Positions 14,731 through 22,797 of a DNA stretch of 64,000 nucleotides are shown piece by piece. Each line of letters starts with the position of its first letter. Position 1 is the first letter of the stretch. The translations under genes were made by a program, and so were the position numbers. The stretch lies in the NCBI GenBank assembly GCA_910584005.1, contig CAJTXR010000004.1, forward strand, positions 90,914 to 154,913, read 5' to 3'. This DNA is from an uncultured Anaeroplasmataceae bacterium (GTDB lineage: Bacteria; Bacillota_I; Bacilli_A; Acholeplasmatales; Anaeroplasmataceae). The notes below the pieces were generated by a model that saw only the letters and a list, made by a program, of their open reading frames with translations, did no database searches and was not told where the DNA came from.

Positions 14731-17571
14731 ATGGAAGAAAACGAAATTTTAAGTAATCAATCGACTGAAATCACAAATGAACAGAAAAGTGTTTTCACAC
14801 AAGAAGCACATACAATAAATCCTTTTCTGTATGCGTTAATGTCTTTTTTTGGCATTATTTGGAAGGGTGTACGTTGGCTTTTAGATTTTGTGTTTTCTAT
14901 GATTGTTTCTATTGGGCTATTTTTCAAAATGGTTGGAATAGGAATATATCAATATGCTTTAAAATTCGTTGGTTTTTTCAAACGCAAGGCACACCAATTT
15001 AAATACAATGATAAAAACGGAAGACTGTCTTTTGGTATCTTTGGTTTTTCTGCTTTAGCGAATAAGCAGTATGTATTTGGTGTATTATATATTCTTTTTG
15101 AAATCGGTTATATTCTTTTATTTGCTTTATTTGGAGCTCGTTCTATAGGCATGTTGGGTTCGTTAGGAACTAGATTGCCTTATGAAGATCCTGATGCAGA
15201 TTTCTCTCAATTGGTAATGGGCGATAATTCCATTATGATTTTAATTTATGGGTTGTTATGGATTTTATCTATATTTATCTTTATCTATGTTTGGAATCGC
15301 AGTATTCAAAATGGATACTATAATTATAGAGCAAAGAATTTATTAAAATTTGAGCATTTATATAATAAAAACTTAGAGTTTGACCGTAAATTAGATGCGG
15401 AAGTTCAAGCTGCTTTTGAACAAGGAATACCTTTAAAGGAAGTAAAGAAGAACAAGCAAGCAGAAATTGAAGAGTACTTAAATCAAATTGAAGACAATAA
15501 GGAAAAAGATTACACTAGGTACTTAATCAATGAATCTTTTAAACATTCTTATCGGTATTTAAAACAGATTGAAAGAGAAAACCGTAAGTTATCACGAATT
15601 CAAAAAAATCATGATTTCATTTTAAAAAGAAGAGAGCAAAATTATGATAAACTAGTTGCTCGTCAAAATGAAAATTTAAATGGATTAAATGTTGCTGACC
15701 GTGAATTAAGAATTCAAAAAGATGAAATAAAAAGAGAGATTTATCAAAATAGAACAAAATCTTATTTGAATAATTTTGTTTTAAAACTTAAATCTAAATC
15801 TCACAAAATAGAAGAAATAGAAAAAAGATTTTTACCTTTTGTAGATCAGCAATTAACAAATAATAATGCAAAATATGGTAAAGTAAATTATTATTATAAA
15901 CATGTTGCAGAATTAGAAAGTGAAATTATTTTCTATGACAATTTTAGTAAATTTGTTTCTTTGTATCATGAAGGATTAGAAAAGTATCAAGAAAAAAATA
16001 AAGAAAATGCTCAAAGTGCAATTGATTTATTAGAACAAATGAATTCAAAACTTCAAAAAACAAGTGAAAAGTTTGATGATATTCGGGCAAGAAAATTAAC
16101 CCTAGAAAACGAACTTAAGCAAGTTAAATTGGATTACAAAGATGAAGTTTCTAAAATTAAAAATGATGCTTTACCTAATAAAGAAGAACTTTTATTAGAA
16201 GCTAAAGCAAAAATGGTAGATAGAACTACTGTGATTATGCGTAAGTTGAATGATTTACCTTCTGATAAAAATGTGAAAGCATTAGAAAAAGAAGAAATTA
16301 AGGAATCTAAACGAGCTTATGCAAGAGATAAAAAATACTTAAAAACGAATTATACAGATAAAGAATTAGGATTTGAACTTGTTGTTAATGAGCTTGTTGT
16401 TGAATACAAGTTTGATTATCATTTGGCTGTATCTTACGCAAAACAAATGTTTGTAAAAGAAAAAGGTCAAGAACGAAGAATCCGAAATGCCAATGAGGTT
16501 GCTGAAAAACTTGCAGATTGTAAAGAAAGAAAAGCAGAGTATGTCGAATCTCATCCAGACAAATATGCTGTAAAATTTCAAACCTTTGTGGAGGCTGTTA
16601 AGAGTTTATTTAATGAAAGATTTAATATTACAATCCTATTCTTCCCTATTATAGGTATTGTATTATTCTCTATTGTACCATTAATATTCTCTATCTTCAT
16701 TGCCTTTACAAATTATTCTAAGGGGCATGAGCCTCCAACACAATTATTTACTTGGATTGGTTTTGAGAACTTTAAGACTATATTTGCTCCAGCTGCTGAT
16801 TCTCAGTTTGCGGTATTACCTAAAGCATTGAGTAAAACGATTGGTTGGACTTTATTATGGGCAATTGTAGCAACTTTTTCCAATTATATTTTAGGTATCA
16901 TTGTAGCTCTAATGATTAACAAAGATGGAATTAAATTTAAAAAATTGTGGAGAACGGTATTTGTTATGACTATCGCAATCCCTCAGTTTATCTCTTTACT
17001 TTCTATCGGTACATTGTTAAAAGATTCAGGAGCAATTGGTCAATGGTATTTCAAAAACTTTGGAAGCCGATTGGGGTTCGGATCCGATGGATCGGCATCG
17101 GCCGTTATGTTGGCTAAATTTGTAATTATAATGGTAAATATTTGGGTAGGTATTCCTTATACAATTCTTTCTACTACAGGTATTTTATTAAATATACCAA
17201 AGGATTTATATGAATCTGCTAAAGTAGATGGAGCAGGAGCAGTAACTCAATTTGCTAAGATTACAATGCCTTACATTCTATTTGTTACAGGTCCTTATTT
17301 AATTACGCAGTTTATAGGAAATATTAATAACTTTAACGTTATATTCTTCTTGACTGGTGGTGGGCCTGCATTAAGCGGAGATGGATTACTAGGATTAGGA
17401 CAAACCGACTTATTAATTACCTTTATTTATAAGATTGTAACTTCAAACGCAAATCCACAGTATGGAATTGCAAGTACAATTGGTATTGTCGTATTTGTTA
17501 TTTGTTCATTCATTTCTATTGTAATGTATAGCAAGAGCGGATCAATCAAAGAGGAGGATCAATTTCAATAA
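14731..17571 (+). CDS. MalF-type permease with a ~400-residue coiled-coil extension
   Basis: The C-terminal third (residues about 630-946) is a MalF-type sugar permease with about six membrane segments and the EAA loop LYESAKVDGAGAVTQ that contacts the ATPase. Ahead of it is an unusual region: membrane segments at about 27-80, 112-142 and 166-190, then roughly residues 200-600 rich in Lys, Glu and Gln with long helical heptad-like stretches (KELEEKR-type composition), predicted cytoplasmic by the positive-inside rule. Usual MalF proteins have 290-520 residues. The ATG at 14731 is preferred to a TTG at 14722 because AAAAGGAG lies 9 bases before it. The function of the extension is unknown. Confidence 0.85.
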   Translation: MEENEILSNQSTEITNEQKSVFTQEAHTINPFLYALMSFFGIIWKGVRWLLDFVFSMIVSIGLFFKMVGIGIYQYALKFVGFFKRKAHQFKYNDKNGRLSFGIFGFSALANKQYVFGVLYILFEIGYILLFALFGARSIGMLGSLGTRLPYEDPDADFSQLVMGDNSIMILIYGLLWILSIFIFIYVWNRSIQNGYYNYRAKNLLKFEHLYNKNLEFDRKLDAEVQAAFEQGIPLKEVKKNKQAEIEEYLNQIEDNKEKDYTRYLINESFKHSYRYLKQIERENRKLSRIQKNHDFILKRREQNYDKLVARQNENLNGLNVADRELRIQKDEIKREIYQNRTKSYLNNFVLKLKSKSHKIEEIEKRFLPFVDQQLTNNNAKYGKVNYYYKHVAELESEIIFYDNFSKFVSLYHEGLEKYQEKNKENAQSAIDLLEQMNSKLQKTSEKFDDIRARKLTLENELKQVKLDYKDEVSKIKNDALPNKEELLLEAKAKMVDRTTVIMRKLNDLPSDKNVKALEKEEIKESKRAYARDKKYLKTNYTDKELGFELVVNELVVEYKFDYHLAVSYAKQMFVKEKGQERRIRNANEVAEKLADCKERKAEYVESHPDKYAVKFQTFVEAVKSLFNERFNITILFFPIIGIVLFSIVPLIFSIFIAFTNYSKGHEPPTQLFTWIGFENFKTIFAPAADSQFAVLPKALSKTIGWTLLWAIVATFSNYILGIIVALMINKDGIKFKKLWRTVFVMTIAIPQFISLLSIGTLLKDSGAIGQWYFKNFGSRLGFGSDGSASAVMLAKFVIIMVNIWVGIPYTILSTTGILLNIPKDLYESAKVDGAGAVTQFAKITMPYILFVTGPYLITQFIGNINNFNVIFFLTGGGPALSGDGLLGLGQTDLLITFIYKIVTSNANPQYGIASTIGIVVFVICSFISIVMYSKSGSIKEEDQFQ

Positions 17572-18470
17572 TGAAAAGTTTAAAAGTAAGACGTATTGTG
17601 TCAAATACAATTATTTATTTTATTCTTATTGTAATGTCCATCATATGGCTTCTTCCTATTGTTTGGTTGGTTCTTCAGTCTTTTGGTAAAGGTGGAATTG
17701 AATTAAAACAACAAATTATCCCAAAGAAGTATTCTTTAGATAATTATATGTATTTATTCTCCAATTTAACTAAAAAGACAAATCCAATTGCAAGTAACCA
17801 TTCATTAGATGGATATTTCTTAAAATGGTTCGGAAATACATTAATTGTATCCATTTTATCTTGTTTAATTTCTACAATATTTGTTTTAGGAACTGCCTAT
17901 GCTTTATCTAGATTTAGATTCAAATCTAGAACTATATTTATGAAACTAAATTTAGTTATTGGTATGTTCCCTGGCTTTTTAGGAATGATTATCATGTATT
18001 GGGTAATGAAAGAGATCTTCCATTTACAAGGAAATTACTTGGCCCTTGTCATTATTTATGCAGCAGGTGCAGGTGGAGGATATTATATTTCCAAAGGATT
18101 CTTTGATACTATTTCTAAAAATATTGATGAAGCGGCAATGGTAGATGGTGCAAGTAAGAGCCAAATTTTCTGGCAAATTATATTACCACTTGCTAAACCA
18201 ATTATCGTATATACTGTTTTAACTAGTTTTATGGGACCATGGGGAGATTATATAACTTCTTCCTATATTATTGGTTTACAAAATACAGAAAGCTGGACAG
18301 TAGCAATAGGATTATATCAGTTTGTTTCTGGTTCACAGGATACAGTAACTTCCTATTATGTTCAATTCGCTCCTGGTGCAGTTTGTGTAGCATTACCGAT
18401 TACAATATTGTTCTTCCTGTTACAGAAATATTATGTTTCTGGTGTTACTGGTGGAGCAGTGAAAGGATAA
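17571..18470 (+). CDS. MalG-type maltodextrin permease
   Basis: A 299-residue integral membrane protein with six predicted helices and the EAA motif NIDEAAMVDGASKSQIFWQI near residue 185, which docks on the MalK-type ATPase. It overlaps the MalF-type gene by one base (TAATG), ensuring coupled translation and matched amounts of the two permeases. Length and helix pattern are typical of MalG in Firmicutes; the C-terminus YYVSGVTGGAVKG is the usual one for this family. Substrate is inferred from the operon. Confidence 0.95.
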   Translation: MKSLKVRRIVSNTIIYFILIVMSIIWLLPIVWLVLQSFGKGGIELKQQIIPKKYSLDNYMYLFSNLTKKTNPIASNHSLDGYFLKWFGNTLIVSILSCLISTIFVLGTAYALSRFRFKSRTIFMKLNLVIGMFPGFLGMIIMYWVMKEIFHLQGNYLALVIIYAAGAGGGYYISKGFFDTISKNIDEAAMVDGASKSQIFWQIILPLAKPIIVYTVLTSFMGPWGDYITSSYIIGLQNTESWTVAIGLYQFVSGSQDTVTSYYVQFAPGAVCVALPITILFFLLQKYYVSGVTGGAVKG

Positions 18471-18481
18471 AATGAATACAT

Positions 18482-20164
18482 ATGGAAAAGAGAAAAATAA
18501 TATTTTTATTATTCTCTCTTTTTTCATTATTGGTTATGGTGGCTTGTAAGAATAAGCCTGTAGGTAAAGATCCAAATGATGATTTTGAAGATCCAAATCC
18601 ACCTGCAGTTAATACCATTACCCTTAATGGATATAAGGGAGAGAATTACGCATTTGATGATACAATTTCAAATGAAAATGGTTCAGTGAGTTATGAGATA
18701 TTTGTTCGTAGTTTTTACGATAGCGATCATGATGGTATAGGAGATTTAAATGGCGTAAAAAAACAATTGCCATATTTAAAGGAGTTAGGAATTAAAACCA
18801 TATGGTTAATGCCAATTATGCCTTCTCCATCCTATCATGGATATGATGTGACAGACTATTATGACATTCATCCTGATTATGGTACTTTAGCTGATTTTGA
18901 GGCATTGACTCTTGAGGCTGAAAAAAATAATATTGATATAATGATTGATATAGTATTTAATCATTCAAGCACCAAACATGATTGGTTTAAACAATCTTAT
19001 TTTGATTATAAGAGTCAGAATGTTGGACCTGATTCAAAGGCAGATTGGTACTGTTGGAGTGAGAATAGAAGAAACGGATATTATGTTTACGAAACAGATA
19101 GTACGGTTTTTTATGAGGGTAGATTTGATTATACTATGCCTGATTTTAATACAAAAAATGAAGCTGTACGTAAAGAAATGGTGAACATTTTAAAATATTG
19201 GGCAAATAAAGGCGTTAAGGGATTTCGTTTTGATGCCGTAAAGTATTATGAATATGAACAGGCACCTTATAATACTGAATTTCTATCTTATTTAAGAAAT
19301 GAAGTTGTAAAAGATTATCCGGGTACTTATTTTGTAGGAGAATGTTGGGATAATATTGATGTTATCAATTCTTATTATAAATCTAGTTTTGACTCTTTCT
19401 TTAAATTTAATGCTTCTATAGAAGGAAGAGGAGATGAAGCTATAATTGGTCAAGCAAAGGGATTAAATTCTTCACTAAAATTTGGGGATGCTATAGAACG
19501 CCAAGAAAAAATAATGAAAGAAAATAATCCAAATGCATATTCATCCTATTTTATTTCAAATCATGATATGGATCGTGCTTCTAAATCTTTAGAGGGAGAA
19601 AATGCAAAATTGGCAGCTTCTTTAACCTATTTATTACCAGGAACCCCATTTATGTATTATGGAGAAGAAATATGCTTAAAGGGAGTTAGAAAAACCTCTC
19701 CAAATGATTCAAGTGACGCAAGAAGAAGATTGCCTATGATATGGAGTGAAAAGGATAAGACAGGAGAATGTGATTTTCCAGAAAAAAATCGTCCAGACCT
19801 AAGTACAAATGATCAGGTAAAGGTAGGGGCTTTTGATGCAATGAAAACCAATTACTCTGTATGGAATCACTATAAAAAAGTCATTCAAATAAGAAATAAA
19901 TATCCATTTATCAAGCAAAGTATATTTAAAAATAGAACTGCTGATTTAATTACGAATTATAACAATATTTTAGCTTATGAATTGAGTTATAATGGGCAAT
20001 CCATTATTATAATTCATAATTTTAAAAGAATGAATGTGGAAATTGATATATCTAAACTTGGTGTAAGTAAAATAGTGGATGAGGTTTCAGTTTCTAAATT
20101 AACTCCTGAACTTTCTGGAACTAAACTAAAAATTGGTCGTATTTCTACTGTTATTTTACAATAG
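18482..20164 (+). CDS. Cell-surface alpha-amylase family lipoprotein (GH13)
   Basis: A 560-residue GH13 enzyme with a lipoprotein signal (lipobox VMVAC, Cys22), so it acts outside the membrane. All four GH13 regions are present: DIVFNHSS, GFRFDAVKYYE with nucleophile Asp251, FVGECWD with acid/base Glu287, and ISNHDMDR with Asp362. The early GYDVTDYYDIHPDYGT loop resembles oligo-1,6-glucosidase/neopullulanase-type enzymes. It follows the permease by 11 bases and would produce maltodextrins for import. Exact bond specificity is not determinable here. The ribosome binding site AAAGGA is somewhat far from the ATG. Confidence 0.93.
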   Translation: MEKRKIIFLLFSLFSLLVMVACKNKPVGKDPNDDFEDPNPPAVNTITLNGYKGENYAFDDTISNENGSVSYEIFVRSFYDSDHDGIGDLNGVKKQLPYLKELGIKTIWLMPIMPSPSYHGYDVTDYYDIHPDYGTLADFEALTLEAEKNNIDIMIDIVFNHSSTKHDWFKQSYFDYKSQNVGPDSKADWYCWSENRRNGYYVYETDSTVFYEGRFDYTMPDFNTKNEAVRKEMVNILKYWANKGVKGFRFDAVKYYEYEQAPYNTEFLSYLRNEVVKDYPGTYFVGECWDNIDVINSYYKSSFDSFFKFNASIEGRGDEAIIGQAKGLNSSLKFGDAIERQEKIMKENNPNAYSSYFISNHDMDRASKSLEGENAKLAASLTYLLPGTPFMYYGEEICLKGVRKTSPNDSSDARRRLPMIWSEKDKTGECDFPEKNRPDLSTNDQVKVGAFDAMKTNYSVWNHYKKVIQIRNKYPFIKQSIFKNRTADLITNYNNILAYELSYNGQSIIIIHNFKRMNVEIDISKLGVSKIVDEVSVSKLTPELSGTKLKIGRISTVILQ

Positions 20165-20192
20165 AAAAAAGGAGGTGTTTTATACACCTCCT
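20165..20192 (-). terminator. Terminator between convergent amylase and small membrane protein genes
   Basis: GGAGGTG (20171-20177) pairs with CACCTCC (20185-20191). The A-run at 20165-20170 gives a U-run only on the minus strand, so it best serves the minus-strand gene, though the hairpin may also slow plus-strand transcription. Confidence 0.75.
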
Positions 20193-20205
20193 CATAATCC
20201 TTGGT

Positions 20206-20685
20206 TTAATCTTGTAGAGAAATATCCTCTTTTGCAAGTATAGGAAATAAAATAATAAATATGGAATCCACAAATACAATTGTAAAAAAACTGATAATAA
20301 TGGATATAATTTCTCTAGCAAAATTGGATAAAGGTAAACTTATTCCTGCATAGATTAAAATAAAATATAGAATCACTAAAAGTGAAACTAAAGATAAGCC
20401 TCCTAACACATAGATTAAATTGCGGTTGATGGAGCCATCATCATTGTAGGTTAAATTCTTGATATACATACTCCCTTTTTTGAAGGAAAGAATTGTATTA
20501 ACAATTTCTAAGCCGATAAAAAACAGAAGTAAAATCAAGCATATGATGTACATGATTCCATCCATAAGTTCTGCTCGTTGTACTTGCATAATAGACTGGA
20601 TTGCCTGAATTAAAAAGAAGATATCTAAACCAAGTGAGGCAATTAAGGCACTCAATAAAGATATTCGATAAATTTTAAGTTTCAT
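20206..20685 (-). CDS. Small four-helix membrane protein
   Basis: A 159-residue hydrophobic protein with about four membrane helices (residues about 8-30, 43-65, 91-113, 125-150) and short polar loops. I do not recognise the family. It lies inside the starch locus but on the opposite strand, convergent with the amylase gene and divergent from the RDD gene. Its promoter is so close that the transcript probably begins at the ATG itself. No catalytic motif is visible; a small accessory or sensory membrane protein is a guess. Confidence 0.65.
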   Translation of the reverse strand: MKLKIYRISLLSALIASLGLDIFFLIQAIQSIMQVQRAELMDGIMYIICLILLLFFIGLEIVNTILSFKKGSMYIKNLTYNDDGSINRNLIYVLGGLSLVSLLVILYFILIYAGISLPLSNFAREIISIIISFFTIVFVDSIFIILFPILAKEDISLQD

Positions 20686-20691
20686 GGTATT

Positions 20692-20720
20692 ATTATAAAA
20701 TTATGGATGAAGAATGTCAA
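20692..20720 (-). promoter_or_regulatory. Perfect promoter giving a leaderless mRNA
   Basis: On the minus strand TTGACA (20715-20720), 17-base spacer, TATAAT (20692-20697). Only six bases separate the -10 from the ATG, so initiation would fall on or next to the A of the start codon. Confidence 0.75.
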
Positions 20721-20748
20721 GAAATTCGAATTAAGGAAGGAAAAAGAA

Positions 20749-21732
20749 ATGAAGAAAATTATGTTAGCAAAAAAAGGAAAGCGATTATTATCCCGATTCA
20801 TCGATTTTTTAATTGTTCTTTCTTTAACTTTATTTATTTTTTTACTATTTGTTTTTCCGAATAGCTTAGATCGAAAAAAGATAAATGAAAACGGAAAAGA
20901 AATTACTCGTTTATATAACGATTCTGGCTTATTTATTGTGGATGAAGATGGCAACTACAATGCAAAATGTGCGTTTCAAAATGTAAAAGAGATAGAGGAT
21001 TTATATGAAATAACTTGCGTATTTCGTGGGAAGGAATATAAAGGAATTTCATTAGTAGAATCTTTATATACTTATTACACGACTAAGTTTAAGGAGTATG
21101 GAGGACAAAGAAATTTAACGATTGAAACTTATAAAACCGAGATTTTAAATATAGGGTCTGAACAGTCCAATATAAAAGATTTTAATGAGGAAACAAAAGA
21201 ATTAAGTTTAATGGATACTAGTAAGGAAAAAGAAACTATTTCTTATTTTTTAGATATATATTCTAAGGCATGTAAGAATTTAACAACAAACTCAAAAATT
21301 CAAACTTTAACGAAAGAAAATCAAAACTTATTTTTAAAAGCACTTGTTTTATTTATACCTGTGCTCGTTGGAGTATCTTTTATTTTTGATTTTCTTATTC
21401 CATTATGTTCTCCTAATTGTGAAACGATTGGAAAACATATTTTCAAACTTGGAGTTATCTCTAAGAAAGGATATAAACTAAATAAAATCTATTTACTTCC
21501 AAGGTGGATTGCCTATATTTTATTAGAACTTATGGGAGGTGTCTTTACGATAGGGGCTTTTATTTTAGTTAGCTATACAATGTTTTTATTTACAAAGAAC
21601 AGAAGATGTATGCATGACTTTTTGGCAAGCACTGTTGTAATAGACAAAGAAAATTCTATTTACTTTTCTTCGCCTCGTGAGGAAAGCTTTTATATAAATC
21701 GTCAAAAAGCAAAGGAGGGATATAGTGGATAA
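20749..21732 (+). CDS. RDD-family membrane protein
   Basis: A membrane protein of about 327 residues with the marks of the RDD family: an Arg-rich first helix (RLLSRFIDFLIV), a Gly-rich mid segment ETIGKHIFKLGVISKKG, and a final NRRCMHDFLASTVVV-like stretch carrying the conserved Asp. A polar domain of about 150 residues (residues about 45-195) is inserted between the first helices and may face outside. The ATG at 20749 is chosen over 20707 because AAGGAAGG lies 9 bases upstream. RDD proteins have been linked to transport, but function here is unknown. It overlaps the next gene by 8 bases. Confidence 0.75.
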   Translation: MKKIMLAKKGKRLLSRFIDFLIVLSLTLFIFLLFVFPNSLDRKKINENGKEITRLYNDSGLFIVDEDGNYNAKCAFQNVKEIEDLYEITCVFRGKEYKGISLVESLYTYYTTKFKEYGGQRNLTIETYKTEILNIGSEQSNIKDFNEETKELSLMDTSKEKETISYFLDIYSKACKNLTTNSKIQTLTKENQNLFLKALVLFIPVLVGVSFIFDFLIPLCSPNCETIGKHIFKLGVISKKGYKLNKIYLLPRWIAYILLELMGGVFTIGAFILVSYTMFLFTKNRRCMHDFLASTVVIDKENSIYFSSPREESFYINRQKAKEGYSG

Positions 21733-22783
21733 AACCATACGAGTATCTAAGGCACTTGTCAATCATCGTTTGGCAGCCAATATATTAAACCTTTTATTGC
21801 TTGTAATTGCATCCTTAGGTCTATATTTTATTACTTTATATCTTATTTTTGGCTTTGGAATGGGATATAATGATAAAAAAAATCAAATAAAAGAAATAGA
21901 AGAATCCTATTCTTTAACATTAAATGAAAATGCAACATATGAAGAATATGAAACGGTAATCAAGGATTTTTATTTCAATCGATTTACACAAGAAATTTGT
22001 AATAGTTACAAAGAATACTATGATAAAGATTATACTATAGAACATATCTATAATATTGTTATATTGAAACTTCCTTCTGAACCTACATTTGATAACTATA
22101 AAACTGACTTTTATCAGTATACGCAAAATCAAGATGGGATGTTTAATGTAGATATGATTGCCATCAAATTAGAAGGAAATGGTAAATACTATGAGAAGAA
22201 TATGCATGATTTGTTTTATTCTGCTTATAAAAAACTTCTTCCTTTACTTGAAGAGTATCATACGCAATATTATGATTTAAAGGTAAAAGTAAATTCAAAC
22301 GAAATATATGCAAGAGGAATTTCATTTGGAATTGCTTTTCTTATATTCTATATCCTTCTGCCTCTTTGTAATAAAGAATCGGCAATGATTTTTGATAAAA
22401 AATATGGGTTGGCATATATCAATAGAAAAAATGGTTATTCTGTTTATAAGTGGAAGATTATTTTAAGAAATATAGTAATGATGATTATTCCATTTATTGG
22501 TGTTTTATTTGCAAATAAATACTCGATTATTATTCTATCTATAGGGTATTTATTTTTAGATCATTTGGTATTATTGTTTTCTAAAAATAATCTTTTACTT
22601 GAAGAAATGATTTTTGGTATTGATGTTTGTTCGATTAAAGAATCTTTACTATTTAAAAATAAAGAGGAAGAAGATGCTTATTTATCTTCTGAAGAAGGAA
22701 AACGGGTAGAGGATACCGCTTTTATGGAAAAGTTAGAAACATTAAATCAAATCAACATACAAGAACAAAATGAAGAAAAATAG
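21725..22783 (+). CDS. RDD-like membrane protein, partner of the preceding gene
   Basis: A 352-residue protein starting at GTG with a perfect AAGGAGGGA site and overlapping the RDD gene by 8 bases. Its layout mirrors the neighbour: one N-terminal helix (residues about 18-45), a polar extracellular-type domain of about 140 residues, and three C-terminal helices. It also has a KYGLAYINRKNG segment where RDD proteins carry the GKxxxGLxVV motif, so it is probably a diverged paralog. The pair may form a heteromer. It precedes the pullulanase by 14 bases, placing both in the starch locus. Confidence 0.65.
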   Translation: MDKTIRVSKALVNHRLAANILNLLLLVIASLGLYFITLYLIFGFGMGYNDKKNQIKEIEESYSLTLNENATYEEYETVIKDFYFNRFTQEICNSYKEYYDKDYTIEHIYNIVILKLPSEPTFDNYKTDFYQYTQNQDGMFNVDMIAIKLEGNGKYYEKNMHDLFYSAYKKLLPLLEEYHTQYYDLKVKVNSNEIYARGISFGIAFLIFYILLPLCNKESAMIFDKKYGLAYINRKNGYSVYKWKIILRNIVMMIIPFIGVLFANKYSIIILSIGYLFLDHLVLLFSKNNLLLEEMIFGIDVCSIKESLLFKNKEEEDAYLSSEEGKRVEDTAFMEKLETLNQINIQEQNEEK

Positions 22784-22797
22784 AAAGGGATGAAAAA

